DNA from: Seminavis robusta
Lineage: Eukaryota > Bacillariophyta > Bacillariophyceae > Naviculales > Naviculaceae
NCBI GenBank assembly: GCA_903772945.1
Contig: CAICTM010000058.1
Span: 83,426-147,425 of the forward strand
DNA length: 64,000 nucleotides
Direction: 5' to 3'
Each line of letters starts with the position of its first letter. Positions within the stretch are counted from its first letter, which is position 1. Below the pieces are notes generated by a model. That model worked only from the letters and a program-made list of their open reading frames with translations. It was not told the DNA's origin and did no database searches. The translations under genes and the position numbers were made by a program. This document shows positions 11,641 to 25,816 of this stretch, piece after piece.

Positions 11641-12340
11641 AATTACGTCATCGAGGGACTTCCTGCGACGTTGTGGTGCTGTTGACCCGCTGAAAAGCTT
11701 CCTTTGCCGCTCAAAATTGGATCTGTAAAAGACAACCCTTGGTTATAAGATTGAGCCTCGACCCTGACAGTCGAGTTCCTCAAAGCTGGTTGTCTTTTTA
11801 AAAAATCTAATCTACCCCCAATTTAGGGGCCGATTTAGGGGCGAATTCCCAACGGGCGGATTCCCATTTCGGACGAGAAACCCCTCCCTCATCAGAGTTT
11901 CCGAAGCGGAAGACGAAGATCCACAGACCCACATTATCGATTCAAAGATGGACGAAGACAACAGCAAGAGAGGCCCACCCCGCAACACAGTCGCACTGCC
12001 TGAGCACCAGAAGCGAACAAAATAACGCACAAATCATTTTCATGCCAGCAAGCTCGATGTTTCCACCAAACAAGCTGCAGGAGCGCTCATGTGCACCTTC
12101 GGTCCTGCGGAGGCGACAGCAAAGCAGTCCGCTCTCCTGATCCGAGCCATGGGAACTAAGAATACACCTGGGAATTTTGAAGTCTACTAGAGCTAGCTGG
12201 CTTCTAGCCAGCAAGCAAGAGAGAACCACGCAAAGATCGATCAAGATGGGGTCTTCCGGCTGGTAACTTCAAATCTTTTTTATTATTACTGTTCAAGTTT
12301 CCACAGAACTTGGGTCTGTGACGGCTTGGTCCACTAGTAC

Positions 12341-15300
12341 CTACTTGGTATTGGCAAAGACCTGCTCCACTTTTCCTGCCACTTCCTTTGCAAGCCTTTC
12401 TTCTCGCTCTACTTCAGCCGAGCTATCCAATCCGATCCAAGTTGGTGGTGCATGCGCAGGCAAAGAAGCAATCCATTCCAAGCAGTTGTCCTTCGAGGTG
12501 TTCTCTGGTAGTGTGGGGCCATCCGAAATGCTTGGGACCAACTTGAAATCCAAATCAAAGCAATCCTTGGTGAATAAAGAGTTCACCAAGTTGTCCATCA
12601 CTTCTTGATCAGAGCTTGCTGTGACTCGGCCACCAAACACACCTTTGCAGAGGGTGGCACGAATGGCATCCCACGGAAGCTTCTCAGGATCCAACATTGT
12701 CTGCTTTCCGCCCATTTCGTTTTCAATCAGGGCATCGATGACATCCAAGGCATGAGTGGCATCAGCCTCCGTGAATTCATAACGCTCCGACCATCCAGAT
12801 GGGACGTATCGAAGACGTTCCTGAATGACGGCATGAGTCCAACCCAGAACCAAGTACAGGCGATTTCGGACGGGGGCTTCAAACCGATCCTTGGAAATAC
12901 CCGAAAAGAATCGAGAAATCGAAGCCTTGATTCCAGTGGGTGCTTCAGCAATGATTGTGTCACTGATGCGCAACAATGCCGTAGGTAGGCGTGGGCTGAT
13001 TTCGCTCGTGATAAAGAGGCGGAAGTCCGGGTTTGTTCCCGCTCCAAGGGAATGCAACGTCTTGACAAATGATTCACTAAGCCAGTCTGTGCAAAGGTGG
13101 GCGTTCTTTAGCATGACCCATGTTCCTCTCTTCGATGCACCACTGACCAGTGAATCAGCAATACCGAATCCTTCAGAGGATCCCATAGCAACAGCCTTCA
13201 AATCCTTTCCCAATTCTCTTGCCATGGCTTCCACACGGCCACTCACATCGTGACCAGGAGCACTGCAGAGCAGAAGTGGCACAGTTGCACCTATCTCTTG
13301 TTCGGTCACCTCGGCGAGTTCATTCAGTGCTCTTCCTTGCCAGGGGAACTCATTTCCAAATACTTCTGTGAAAGCGGCAATGAGGTCATCCGAGCTCTTT
13401 GGTTCGCTGCTGCCGATGGACTCGTCGCCGGTGAAAATCCGTGCGAGAAGCACAGAGAAAACCATCTTGTCGTCAACCTGTAACCCACGTCCAATGCGCG
13501 CAGCAACTTCAGCAAAGAGCGCCTTCTTCAGCTGGACAGTTCGCGCCGCTGCATCATCGTCGCCAGACTTTGCATTCTTTTGCAAGATGTCTTCTAAAAT
13601 TGACATGAACGTAGTTGAGGTGAACTCGTACAAGAAGCTAATTTCACGCATGGCTTCCAGGAGCACAAACAACCTTCGACAAACGAGTGCAAACGGTTCA
13701 AATTCAGCAACGGCCTTGTGCACCTGATCCATAATCTCAGCGCTGTGCGAGATCTGTTCCTCGACCTGGGATCCCTCCTTCATCAGCACCTCCATACCCT
13801 CCACTACGCGATCGTCGTCAAGAATGCTGCCTTCACATGCACTGATGGTATTCAGCATCTTGTCCTCAAGCTCCCTCAACTTGACGTTTTGCTCTCCTTG
13901 GAGCTTCAAGAGCGATGCACGTTGTGCTTCAAGCTCTGGTTTCTCGATCTTAATCACTTGGCTCAAGCTCTGGCTCTGCAAACTGTCAGGGGTAACAGTG
14001 AAGTTGATTAGCGTGACACGGCTACACAAGTCAGGGGTCAGCTGGACGGCAGGATTCTTCGTGCTGAGGATGATCTTGAACTTGGGACTGTAGTCAACAT
14101 CCTCAGTCCCGATACGAACAAGGGTTCTTCCTCCAGTGCGCTGATGTTCCCGATTCAACAGAGGATTGAGAACAGGGTCAATCTTCTCAACATTTTCAAC
14201 AAGAAGAGTGGTGCCGAAACGAACGGCCCCGGCAAGGGTCTTCATGAATGCCTTGTCGACAAAGCTTGTCTTTTGAATTCTCTCGTCTTTGTGCTTGTTC
14301 ATCAAGAACTAACAATTTGATGTAACAAATACGGTGGTGAGTCGAGTCCAGATACACCTAGCATCCATCTAACCCTGCCCTATCAACATCCATCCTACGG
14401 AGCATTCACTTACATCAATTGCAGCTCCCGATGGGTCAATGACAAGAGGGAAGCGGATACAATGATCCAAGATAACTCCATTCTCCAGACTGAGCTGATC
14501 GCCAGGAAGCCCTTGCGACTGCCAAGTGAGACGTTCGGATGCGGCGCTCAGTGATTCGACAAAGCCCAATTCAGGACGATGTTCAATTCCAAGGAGGTCC
14601 AGAGAGTTCTCCCATTTCTGCATCAGAATAGAGCGGGTCTTGAAATCGAAGAAACCAGAGTAGGTGAGGAATGATGCCATGAGCAAGCAGTCGCCAACAA
14701 GGCCACGCATCATAAATTGGAACCCGTCAGAGCTCTTCGACCAACGTTCACTTTCGTGGCCCAAGCTCTTAAGCAAACTCTCGGCGCGCTCAACTTTCGT
14801 TTTCACAGTTTCCATCGCCGTCTTCAGCGCTTCTACATCGCGGATCAAGAGAGCGTAGTCAGCCTTGTACTGAGCGATAGAACTCTCGAGCTTGTTGACT
14901 TCGTCATCGAGACGTTGCTTTTCAGACTTGACTGACGCAGCTGCTTTCTCTAGCTGTTCCACTTCTTCTCGTAACGGTTGGACGCGGTTGTAGACTGAAG
15001 AGTACTTGATCTGAGATTCTGCCCATTTGAAAAGGGGACCACACGCCTTGCTGCTCCTCATCACACTCTCAGCAGTAAGATCCGGGTTGCCATCCATATA
15101 TTTTTCCTGTTGGTCAAAGGGATAAGGATGAGGGTTGTGTGCACAACGGGAAAGCACATAATTACACTTCTCTTTGTACTCACCTTTACAATCTTGATGC
15201 GCTTAGCGGACAACTTATCTGCATCAAAGTTCAAAATCGATGGGATGAAATCGGTCTTCGCCAAAAGCTTTCGAACGTCTGCCCAATCCACCTTCGTCTC

Positions 15301-18300
15301 TCTTTGTATAATTGAAAAGAATTGAGATTTAACGTTGATAAACTGTCAAAGCTTTTTGTAAAAGTGATAACGTACCCAAGCATCGTTGCCACGCATTCGA
15401 GCGTCAATTTCACCTTGTCAGGTGGACTCTTCAGGTTACGGACCTCGTCGAGATCTCTCTTTTTGATACCACGGACACTGGGGTTGGTTGCAAGATAACG
15501 AATGAGAACGGCACCACACAAATACACATGATTGACCACAACACAATCCTTCCCGGCAGCTTACCTGGTCTGCGCCTCTTGCAACGCAGGCTCGGCCTGG
15601 TCCAGATCCCTCTGAGCTTCATCCTTTCTCTTGTCAATCTCAACTTGCTGCGTTTCGACTTCGGCACTGACCTTTTCTGCTTCGGCCTTGCTTCGTTCTG
15701 CTTCATTCTGATCGGCCACCATTTGCTGCAGTTTGTCGTTTGCAAGGGCCTCCTTCTTCTTGAGTTCAGCCGTTGTCGCACTGAGTCCTTTCTTGAGCTC
15801 TCCTACGTTCTCTTGTGTTTGCTGGAGTTTCTCGAGACCCGCATTGATGTGAAGCTGCTGATCCTCCACCGTCTCCCTACGATTCGTCATGCACGTCATA
15901 AAGTTTTGGATAAGAGCGAGGTAGTCTCGTGGAGACATAAAAGTCCTTGTAATACTGCTAGCTGCAGAACCAACTTCTTCAGCGATTTGCTTGGTGGTGA
16001 GATGTAAATCGACCAATGCAGCAACAACCGCTTGGCGTAGGCCTCCTCTACCGGCACCTTCAAAGACATCCTCCACACGTCGCATGAGCGGTTCTCCGTC
16101 GCCAATGCCCCAGGCACCCCCAACTGCTTCAGTGTCTCCCAAATCTCTTTAATTGTGGCACAGCAAAGAATGATGTGCAAAGTCAGAATCAAAAATGCTT
16201 CATGATGGAAATTTAGACTCCGGCGGTACTTACAATCTTAGTGTAAACTCTTTTCCAACTTCCGCCAAAGCCTTGTCACCCCAGGTTCCGAACCAATCAA
16301 TGACACAACGATTGAACAAGGCAGGACTGGTGGTAGATCTGTTCTTCCAGTCCCCTCCACTTGGATTGACTGTGAATACCACATGGAGGTCGCGTTGGAC
16401 GATTGTTGTGAATCTCCTGAAGATTTCCTCCTCTGTATCCAGAATCACACCGTCGCGTGCGGCACTGTCACGGCTTGCACTCATCAAAGCGGTGTAATCG
16501 TCGCCTTCGAACAGACCAGGCACCTCACCACTCGCCAGTAGTGCGTTCATAGACTCCAGGAATCCTGCCGACAGTACATTGGCCTCATCAAAGATGAAGC
16601 TGCAGGCAATAGAAGCATGAGTATCGATGGAAGTCATCGGGTCAAACAGAAACACACGACGCAGGCTCGTGGTTTACTTACCAGATCTTTTCTCCTTCAA
16701 CACCAACGCGGCGCATGACTGTTCTAAGATCTTCACAGAAATCGTCCATACCGTACCGTGAATGAGCCTTGATTTGGAAGATACTCAGCCCGTTCATCCA
16801 GCTGACAAACTTGCTGAGTACTGTCTTTCCGGCACCTGAATCTCCAGCCAACAAGACATGGCCCATGGGTTGCCTCAGCACGCGGTCGATTCTCAGTACG
16901 TGCTCTAGAACCTCATCGAAGACGACCAATGGCACATCAAGCTCCTCCTCGTAAAAGACCTTCAACCTGGCAGTCAAAAAATCCTTCAGCTCGCTCCTTC
17001 CAATTTGACGAGTGTCCTTGCTCACCCAATTGGTATAGAAAAGAGGGCGCGCCAGTGCAACATCAAAGTCAACATGCGCAAAGTGTTTCTTTGCCACTTC
17101 ATCAAGCAATTCATTGCACCATTTTCGGTCTTCTTCCTCCACAAGTCGATCAGAGAACAGACGAAGCCCCTCGTGTGCCCAAATGCGCACCAGCTCTTCT
17201 CCAGTGAGGCCTTGGTCCATATGCACAACAGCCTCATAAATTCCGCGGACCCAGCGGCTCAATTCCCGCGGAGAGTAGAAGTACTGAGGCTGAATGTCGG
17301 GTGTGAATCGCTTCTGGCTCTCTGTGTAAACTTCCACCATCGCACCCGTGAGTGCATTGGTTTCACCCTTGAGGTTGGGGAACATTTTCAGCATACCACC
17401 ATTGAAGGTGGAATAGATCTGCATCAACGAGTCTGTCTCGGGGAAGTCAACAAGCAGCAACGGGACATGGCGCAAGAATCGATGAGAAAGAGGGAATCGG
17501 CCCGAATCCGTTGGAGGGTTGCAGGCGCCCACGAACTGAATGCGGTTGATCTTTATCCAAACATTGTCGTTCCTCCAGAAACCTCCCTGCTCCACCAGTT
17601 GCCGCATGAACATAATAACACGTTGCGTCCCATAGGCATCTTCTTCGGGTAGATTGATCTCATCGCAGAACACAACCAACCAAGAGGTAGCACCCAGGCT
17701 CTCACTGGGTTCCAAAACAATGTCTTTTCCACGGCGAACGTACGTGCAGTACTGAGCAAATATCTTCAAAATAATTTCAGGTGTCGTTCGACTCGAAAAG
17801 TTGAGACTTGCAAGGACAACACCCTCCACAGACTGAAGAACGTTTGTAAGTGTCATGGTCTTTCCTGATCCTGGAGGTCCACACAGGATCAGCGGTGTCC
17901 TGGAGTGCAGCCAGGCGGAAAGGATGTCAGAGTGTCTCAAGGTGTCCGTCGTGGTAATGACCACGTCGCTGGAGCTAACCCTGTGACTTTCAATTTCCAT
18001 CCGTGGAACACTGGAGCTCCAGAGCTCAAGTTCGCCATCGTCAACTCGCACACGGTAGTCAAACAAACTGTTTTCATTGCCACCAGGTAGTAAGACCCCA
18101 CTCGTACGAGCAAGCATGTCGCTAAACTTCTTGCGTACTTCCCATGAGGCTGATCCACAGAAACTCCACATCAGAGAATGCAGCAACCACCGTTTCGAAA
18201 ACTTCTCCATATGTTCGCCGGTGATTGGGAAGTCCGGATGATTCTCGTCATAGGCAATCGCCAAGTTGATACCCTGGACAATCATTGCCTTCAATGTGTG

Positions 18301-21300
18301 AAAGAGACGGTCTCTGGTTGGATCCATCACGTGGTTTTCAGCAAGTGCAAACTCGAGAGCGTCGATCACCAGCGAAGACGTTCTCTCGGACACCACCAGT
18401 GGCTTGATCGAATCCAAAAAGAGTGTCTGAGCAGGAGGAATCTCGTCAGAACTGGAGCTTTCTCCAAGCAAGTTTTCCTGTCTGAGGTTGCCCATGAGAT
18501 TCTCCAACACCATCTCCGAAGACACGGTGTCATCGCTGAACCAAACCATACCGCAACGAGAGACGGATGCAGGGGTTGCGTGCGCCAAGCTGTCAACTTC
18601 AAGGATAATTCTAACGTTGCTTGGAATGCTGAGACGCTCTCCACTTGGCAACGTCAGCAGCTTGTTGTCGTCAAGCACTGAATTCAAGTTCTCTGCCCAC
18701 TCGGGATCAACATCTCCATCGAAAACAATCCAGTGGCGACGCTCTGACTCTCCCTTTTGGTTGTCAATGATGCGGCGGAGTAGGCTCGTGAATATACCAT
18801 CAGTCCACTCCAAAGTTGTTCCATCCAACGTTCCATAGAGGTTGTCTTTGTTGATAGCTTTCGGGTCAATGATGTACATATCTCCCTTGGTCCCATCAAC
18901 CTTTTCCAAGGCTTTGAGCAACACATTCAGAGCCGCAGACTTGCCAACACCAACAGGGCCTACCACCATGATTCCGTGCCTCATTTCGATCACTTGGCGC
19001 AACTGCAACACCTTTTGTACAAAGCTCTCCGATGCCACAAAGTTGCGTTCCTCGCAGATTGTCAGCAGCTCAGTTCGCACTTTCTCGTCCTCCATTTTTG
19101 CAACGGTAGAACCTGGGAAGAGCTCCTCTAGCACTTCAGTGAAGACAGGCATGTCGTCAGCCACAAGTTTAGGCAGTACATTGTTGCATGCGCCGACAAT
19201 GAGGGCATTCTTCTCTTCGAGTTCCAACTCCTCGCCTTCTAGATCGCCCTTTCCTTCTAGTGCCTGGCGCTTCAAGGCACCTGCGCTGACAAGGAGGGTC
19301 TTCAATGCGCGCAACCCAAAGTCATAGTGACGCTGAGGAGACATTTTCTTTTGGCAGAGCAGGAACACGTCCACAATCTTGCCAGCCAGCTTTTCTGCCG
19401 ACACAATACCCTGACTGTAAAGCATCACCTGTGCAATCAATTTTCGGTCTGGCACAACCATGGCGAATGATCGGAATAGAGACTTTAGATTGTCGGGGAG
19501 GTTGCTGCGGCCAGCATAACCAGGATTCATCGTAATGAAAACCGCCACATTGTCGTGTAGCTTGACCGACCGTCCCAACATTTCAATGTTTTCTTGCCTT
19601 TCAATGAGACCTCTTTGGATGGTCAAAATCTGCTGACTGACGGCACTCAGGATGCGTTCCTCGAGACGATTGAATTCATCAAAGCAGCCCCAGGCACCCA
19701 CCTGGGAAAGACCCGCAAACAACCGTCCCATTGCGCTGAAATCAAATGTTTCCTGAATTGCAGCAGCACGAAGAAATAGTGTTAGCAAGCTATCAGTATT
19801 TTTACCCATGAGACCAAAACTTCCAGTTATACTCACGTCGCAATTGAAGACAAGCACGAAGCGTCCCAACTGGGCTCCAAGTGCTTTGACAGTTTCAGTT
19901 TTGCCTGTCCCGGCTGGTCCAAAAGGACTTCCTCCCATTCGAAAGTGCAACGCTTGTGTCAGCGTCAGATAGCACTTGTCGGTGAGCGGTGTCTGTACGA
20001 GACGCTCTCCAATTCCAAGATACTCGAATCCATAAGAAAACTTCGCATTGGAGAGCGACACCATCAATTTGTCCACGATCTTTGGGGCCTTTGGATCGTA
20101 ATTGTACCGAAGGTGGTAGAGCCAGCGGAAGTCGGTTGCGCTTGACACCTTGTCATCAATGAGACTTCGAACCACGTCGCGTTGACGAACAAGCTCAGTG
20201 ATGAGCTGTTCAAACTTCTTTCGAGAATCAGGCGGAAGCTCACGTAACACCGTCTTGGCCATCACTTCCAGACGCCATTCCAGCCCTGTAAGTACTTCCT
20301 TCAAGGCAGCTTCAGAATCGCCTTCGTGAAGTGCTTTCTCCACTTCCCTGCTGAAAAAGATTTGTGCCGCAAGAATCATGACTTGTGCGGGGAATTTGGT
20401 AGCCCACGTGACCAATGCTTCTTTGCCCTCCTCGCCCTTGCTTCTGTTTTCCTGGGTGTTGTCCTCACTGACAGCTTGTTCTAGCAGATGAGCAAGAGTT
20501 TCCTTCATCTGGATTTCAAGTTCTTTCAACCACGAGTTCACGCTCATTCCCTTTTTGATGTCAATCGCCTTGACAAAAGGAACAACTTCTCCGTCTTTGC
20601 TGAGCATGGCGTCCAATCTGTGGGTCACATCTTCGGGCAGCTCGGCGTCTCTTACGATTCTGCAGTTCTGCACTCCTGCAAACATTTTACCCAGATGTGA
20701 CAGCACCTTTCCAGGCTCACCAGCGTTTCCAATGATTTCAAGCAAATCATCGTCACCAAGGAAGTAGAAACGTGAAAAGTCACTACGCTGCCGCTCCAAA
20801 TAGTCACCAAGGGCTTTCTGAATGACTGTCATGAGATTGCCAATCCTCTCCAGAGTACGCTGAAGATTGGGAATGCTGAGCACCTCCATCGCATATGGCT
20901 TGCTTGCAATGCGACGCATCAAGGTAACAAACTCGGAGTCAACACTCTTGAAGCGAGACCACTCGGCTGGCAATTGAGCTTTGATATCGGAACTACCAAA
21001 TAGAATTCCTTCCAAGTAGACCCAGCGTCTCTGTACATCCACCCATGAGTCAAAAGCCGCACGAAGCTTTGTGAGACGGTCTTCCCAAAGCTTGCCTTCT
21101 TCTTGAAACTCGCGGACGGCACGGTAGTACGGGGAGCTCTTCATCAACGCCAGACCACCAATGTGATCATCCAACGTTGCAAAGAGACTACATTGTACAG
21201 CCGCATAATCGTTAGCAACGAATCCCTACAACAAGGCACCCAAAAAAAGTAGCCAGGAAACTTACTCGTCCCATCCTCGGATCAACCGGACACGATTTTG

Positions 21301-24300
21301 GAACAACACCAACTCAAGCTCCTGCTTCATCCAGCGGTCGCGTACTTCATTGAGGAAGACTTCAAGGGCCATCTCTCCCTGAGCAACAGTAAGGATTTCG
21401 AGCATTTCTTTCTTTCGATTCAGGACGCCGTTGTCCCACAGAGTACCAACAGTAATGTCTGCAAACTGGATGTGCACGCCGAGACGCTGAAGAATCGTCT
21501 TCCAGTGCCTCTCCTTTAGCGCTTCTGTCTTCAGGTCACTGAGCAAACCATGACCAGCAATGTATCCCTTGACTGCATCATGGAGATGCACATAGGCATC
21601 GTACTGACGGATTCTATTGGGCAATGACCGCATTTCAGCAAGGAGGTCGTCGAGGCCTCGGCGGACCTTCCGCATCACAGCAGTTGACCAGGCAGTATCC
21701 TTGACTTTCTCCAACTCTTCGTACGGCTTCATGACTGCCTGCCAGACTTCCTTCAAATCGCTCAGTTCGTCAAGTTGCTCGTTCACAGAGCTCGTTTCAC
21801 CAGAGTGCTCAAGACCAAGGGCATCTTTGGCTTTGATAAGATTCTCTTGGTGAGTGCTGGCCTTCTTCATCGTAAATTCAAACTTGGAAAGCACATCCAA
21901 CGCCGAGGGAGGACTTGTGTTTCCTCGAAGTGGCTTGTCATTCTCCCAGCTAGCAAGAAGCTCGGCCCTTTGTTTGGCAGCGTTCTTGTCCTCTGCTGAT
22001 ACACGGGACTGGAGGAGAGGGATCTGCTCGTCCATTGCCTGGCTGCGACGCGTCAGGATTTGCACCATACTATCGTACTTTCCCTTCACGACGCTGCTCT
22101 CTAGCCAGTCGCCACGGAAGATGAAGCGCTGATGTTTGAGCATCTTCTCAGAGTCATTCAACTTCTCGATTTCTTTGGCCAAAGGACCCAACCTTTGTTT
22201 CATCTCCTGGACGAAGGTCACTCCCAGGACAATGTCGTCGGTGCTGTTGCCCGATGTTTCCAGCGAAATGCCTTCCAGCTTTGTCTTGGCATTCGAGATC
22301 TTCTCGTGCAAGTCTGACATGAGCTGCGCCAAGATTGCCGCGAACGAAGCCTGCAACTCCTTCTGCCAAGAATCATATTTCAGGTTAATTTGAGACTGGA
22401 CCTTTCCGTACTTGACAATAACAGGGCCGAATTCGGCATAAGTGCCAGACGAGTCGAGGGTTGTTCGCGAATCTAATGCCTCCTTCAGCAAGGCATGCCA
22501 TTTCTCAATGTCATTGCCGACAGAGGCAGCGACGTCGGCCACCTGAGTATCCCACAAGGTCTGGTATGCGAGCCATTTCTCGACAAAGGAGGCTACATCC
22601 ACAACATGTGAATTGATTACATCATAAGCATCGGCAAGAATAGGACCCGGCACCAACTCGATCAAATAATCAAATGTCTCATCTCCGGCTGTCTCTCCGG
22701 GAGCTGTGGCACTGTCGAAGACCTCAAAGCGCCCGCTCTTTGGAAGCTGCAAATCACAAACAACCCCCAAAAAGTCGTGAAACTTGTCCAAGAAAATGGA
22801 TCGAACATCTGGCACTGATGGGGATGCGTAAATTTCCTGGTTACGAAGGATCACTTCCAAGGAAACCAGCTTGGAAGGCACCACCACATCGACATTAGCC
22901 GAGGTCTCATTCTTGTCGGAAGTGGTTGCAGCTTCAGCAGGTGCCTCTTTGTCGTCGCCCTCGGTCACAGCTGGTTTCTTGAACTTGGCGTTCCAACTCG
23001 TGATGGCAACAAGCAGTCTCTTGGACAGGACCTTTCCAATGCGGTCCGAAACCACTGCCACCCAAGACGCCAGGTCAGAATAGCCGCTGAGGGACATGTT
23101 GTCGATTGTCTTCTGAATGCCCTCCAAAACGGTCTTGAACTTATCTGCCTCGTATTCAACCGTTTCCAACGAAGTCAGAGCAGCATCAATTTGTCCGCAA
23201 GCATTCAAAAGCTCCTCGACTCTCTCTTCAAACTTCGAGACGGACTCGGCCAATTTGGAAACCCAATCACTAAGCTCGCGAGAGTCCCATCGAATTCGCC
23301 GCTTCTTGGAAGCCGCCGTGGACGTGGACAATTTTACACCGAAAGCCTCCGAGACGCACTCACGAATCTCAACCAACTGAGGCTTCACCAAAGGTTCCAG
23401 TTCAGGAGTGATCAAGACGCGAACAGCCTGGTAAGATCGCAAGGCCGTCTTGATTGTAACTGCAAATGGATAGCGCTCCATTGACTCTTGTGACACCATC
23501 GACAAAGTGCGAGGAATATCTGCCCCAAAGCCGAGCCATTTCAAGTACTTGATTTCCGTGAAGAGAGCCTCGTTCTTTTCGTCAAAGTTCACCACAGACA
23601 CAAGGCTGTCGTTCATGCCGTCGGTCTGGATGATTACGGGATACGAGTGCAAAGGCGAGGTGGCAGCAGCAGTGATCTCCTTCTCCCATTCCATAACCCA
23701 GTTGCGGAAAAAGGAACGGGCATCCAGCTTTGCCAACAGATCGTCTCCACTCTTGCGGAGCTGTCGTCCTTCCAGCTGCTGGCCCCAGTTGGGACCCAGG
23801 ACATTTCCCATTCGTTCCATGAGCAAATGCACTTGGCGTTCAAGCTGTTTGGCCCAAAGAATTTTACCTGCGATGGGTGGGATTCCACGGAGACGCGAAA
23901 TGTGGGCGGAGCTCGAGAATTCGTACTTGTGAGTAAACTTCGACTGCAACTTCTCCACAGCCTCCGCCACCGTGGAGATCAACTGGATCTGGAATTCTTT
24001 CACAGCGGCACGAACCCGTGTCCGAGTCAAGAGCAGACTAAACCTAGCAAAGACGCGGAACATAGTCTCGGCATCCTACGGAAAGAGAGAAAGAGACTGA
24101 TTAAGCTCCACAAGAACAAACAAGGATGCACATTTTGCAAAAACTCGATCAAACGAGACATACCTGGCAAGCCGTCAGTTTGTCACGCAGCAACTTTGCC
24201 AATTTTTCTTCCATGGCATCCATCTGCAAGTCATACTCTTCCAAAGCAGATTGGACCGCTTTGCTTCCACCTGGGGTCAAGTCCAAGACATCCACTGTGG

Positions 24301-25816
24301 AAAAGATCTTCCTCGGAGGACTTTCCACCTGCTCCATGGCATCATTGTAGGTCGCCTCGTCATCCTGCAATACCTTGCTGACGACGTCACGCAACTGATC
24401 GTGACCGCTACGGAACTCATGGATCTGGTCGAGCCGTTCCTTGAGCGAATTGTGGTGTAGCACCATCTTATCCCATACCTTTCCAGGCGTGGGCATTTTC
24501 CGGCGACGACCTTGTTCCAAAAAGAAGTCTTTGAATTCGTCCAAACGATCATCGAATTGTACAAAGACATCTTGCGTTGGGTATCGGACCTTGTTCTCGT
24601 ACTCCTTGTACTCCATGTGCAAAAAGCTTTGATAATTATCCTGCAGGACCCTCACAAGGCATCGTCTCAAAGTCAAGGTAGTGGCCTCCAACAACTTCAA
24701 GCTACGTTCCAAGGAGTAGTAGCGAGAGCTCCTGACCTTGACCAAATGGTCAAAAATGGCATTGACTCCGGTCGTAATCTTATCAAAATCGCGAGCTGCT
24801 TGCAAGGCAGCAACGGGATAGGGTTTGATAAAGTGGGCCACATCACTGGTGTAACTAATTGCCTGTTCTAGACCCGTGTCGTTCTCCAAAGCACGAGTTG
24901 CCACAAAGCGCTTGGCTTCTCTCAACATGGCCAAAGTCAATTGCACATCGGGACGTTCCATCTCGGCCTGGATGGACTGCAATTCAGTTTGTAGGTGTCC
25001 CCAGAATGCCACTTCTTCCAAATCGGCACTGTCCACCTTGTCACTGTCTTCAATCAATGGGAAACTGGTTGTCTTTGGTAAAACAGTAATTTGACGAATC
25101 TGACCAATCCATTGACTAACTCCTGTCTGGACAGTGTTCAAAAAGTCATCATCAGCAAACTTGTCTGCCAGACCCAACTGGTCCCAATCAATCTTGTCGG
25201 ATGTTTTGTTGGCAGCAGCTTGTTCCAAAAGTGGATGGACCTTCAAAACAACATGAGGCAATCGAGCACTGCGCTGACTCTGCGACAAAGCCACATCCAA
25301 TTCTCGAATTTTGTCCTGCAAGGAAGTTTGGTTCTTGTTGGCACTGCTACTGTCTTGATCTGCCATCATGACTTGGACAGTCGGCAAAAAACAGTGGCGA
25401 GTGTACAACTGGAACGTCTGCAACAAAGTCTGCTGAGAGGACATGGCTTCTTCGGCTTCCTTGCTCTCTTCTGCGGCTGCTTCTTCACCAGTAGTAGCAG
25501 CCGTGGGTTGGATGGTCATGCATTGGATCTGATGAGAATCCTTGACGGTCGTTCCCGCCGTATGACAAAATACCACAGCACTCTTGTGTCGACCATCTTT
25601 GGGCAAACTCTCCGTGGAAGCCACGGCCGTTTCTTCTTCCGATTGAGGTACCCACACAAACAGGCGCACAGAGGCAGTGGCAGCCGCATCTTGCTGCTCC
25701 TGCAAAAATGCATCAATTGCCGCCTGACTCTTGGCGTCGTCGCCACCCACTTGAGCTCCATCCAAGTGCAACTCGCACGAGAGCCGAATGTAATCGCGAG
25801 GACTTTTGCGGCCCAT
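12341..25816 (-). CDS. DYNC1H1: Cytoplasmic dynein 1 heavy chain
   Basis: Ten exons: 24164-25816, 21266-24075, 19837-21187, 16682-19752, 16234-16599, 15565-16146, 15376-15477, 15184-15301, 14414-15106 and 12341-14308. They total 12,714 nt, closing at 4237 residues. The protein is the minus-end microtubule motor that carries organelles and nuclei. The N-terminal tail spans about 1-1400, with the linker reading WDDLFATLDDHIGG and QRRWVYLEG. Walker A sites are GPAGTGKTE (AAA1, about 1910), GPVGVGKSA (AAA2, about 2205), GPPGSGKTM (AAA3, about 2565) and GDSGAGKTV (AAA4, about 2910). Walker B sites include CFDEFNR and FCDEINL. A coiled-coil stalk with the microtubule-binding domain follows (LNAGLEKL..., IPSILNFDADKLSA, SIAQYKADYALLI), then AAA5 (IDPSG, DPVLNPLLN) and AAA6 plus C-terminal domain. 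These motifs match dynein 1 rather than axonemal chains. Intron 3 (19753-19836) is 84 nt with no in-frame stop, so naive translation adds 28 false residues after FNCD. Confidence 0.95.

Larger units (their letters stand above)
9919..12340. other. Repeat-rich intergenic spacer
   Basis: This 2.4-kb gap separates the start of the 2447-residue gene from the end of the dynein gene. No open frame in it shows convincing coding character. It contains several repeat systems listed separately: a 7-bp tandem array, two 43-bp hairpin repeats, a GTTTACC/GGTAAAC field and an AAGTCGCG array. The part from about 11650 to 12340 shows no clear repeat and includes the 3' flank of the dynein gene. Confidence 0.7.

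Noticed and set aside
11942-12244. Minus-strand frame of 100 codons with hydrophobic ends
   Set aside because: No recognisable domain, no conserved start context; kept as spacer.
9919-12340. tRNA or other classical RNA genes in the large spacers
   Set aside because: By eye I found no cloverleaf with conserved T-loop GTTCRANNC in any spacer. A tRNA scan would be decisive; none is claimed.
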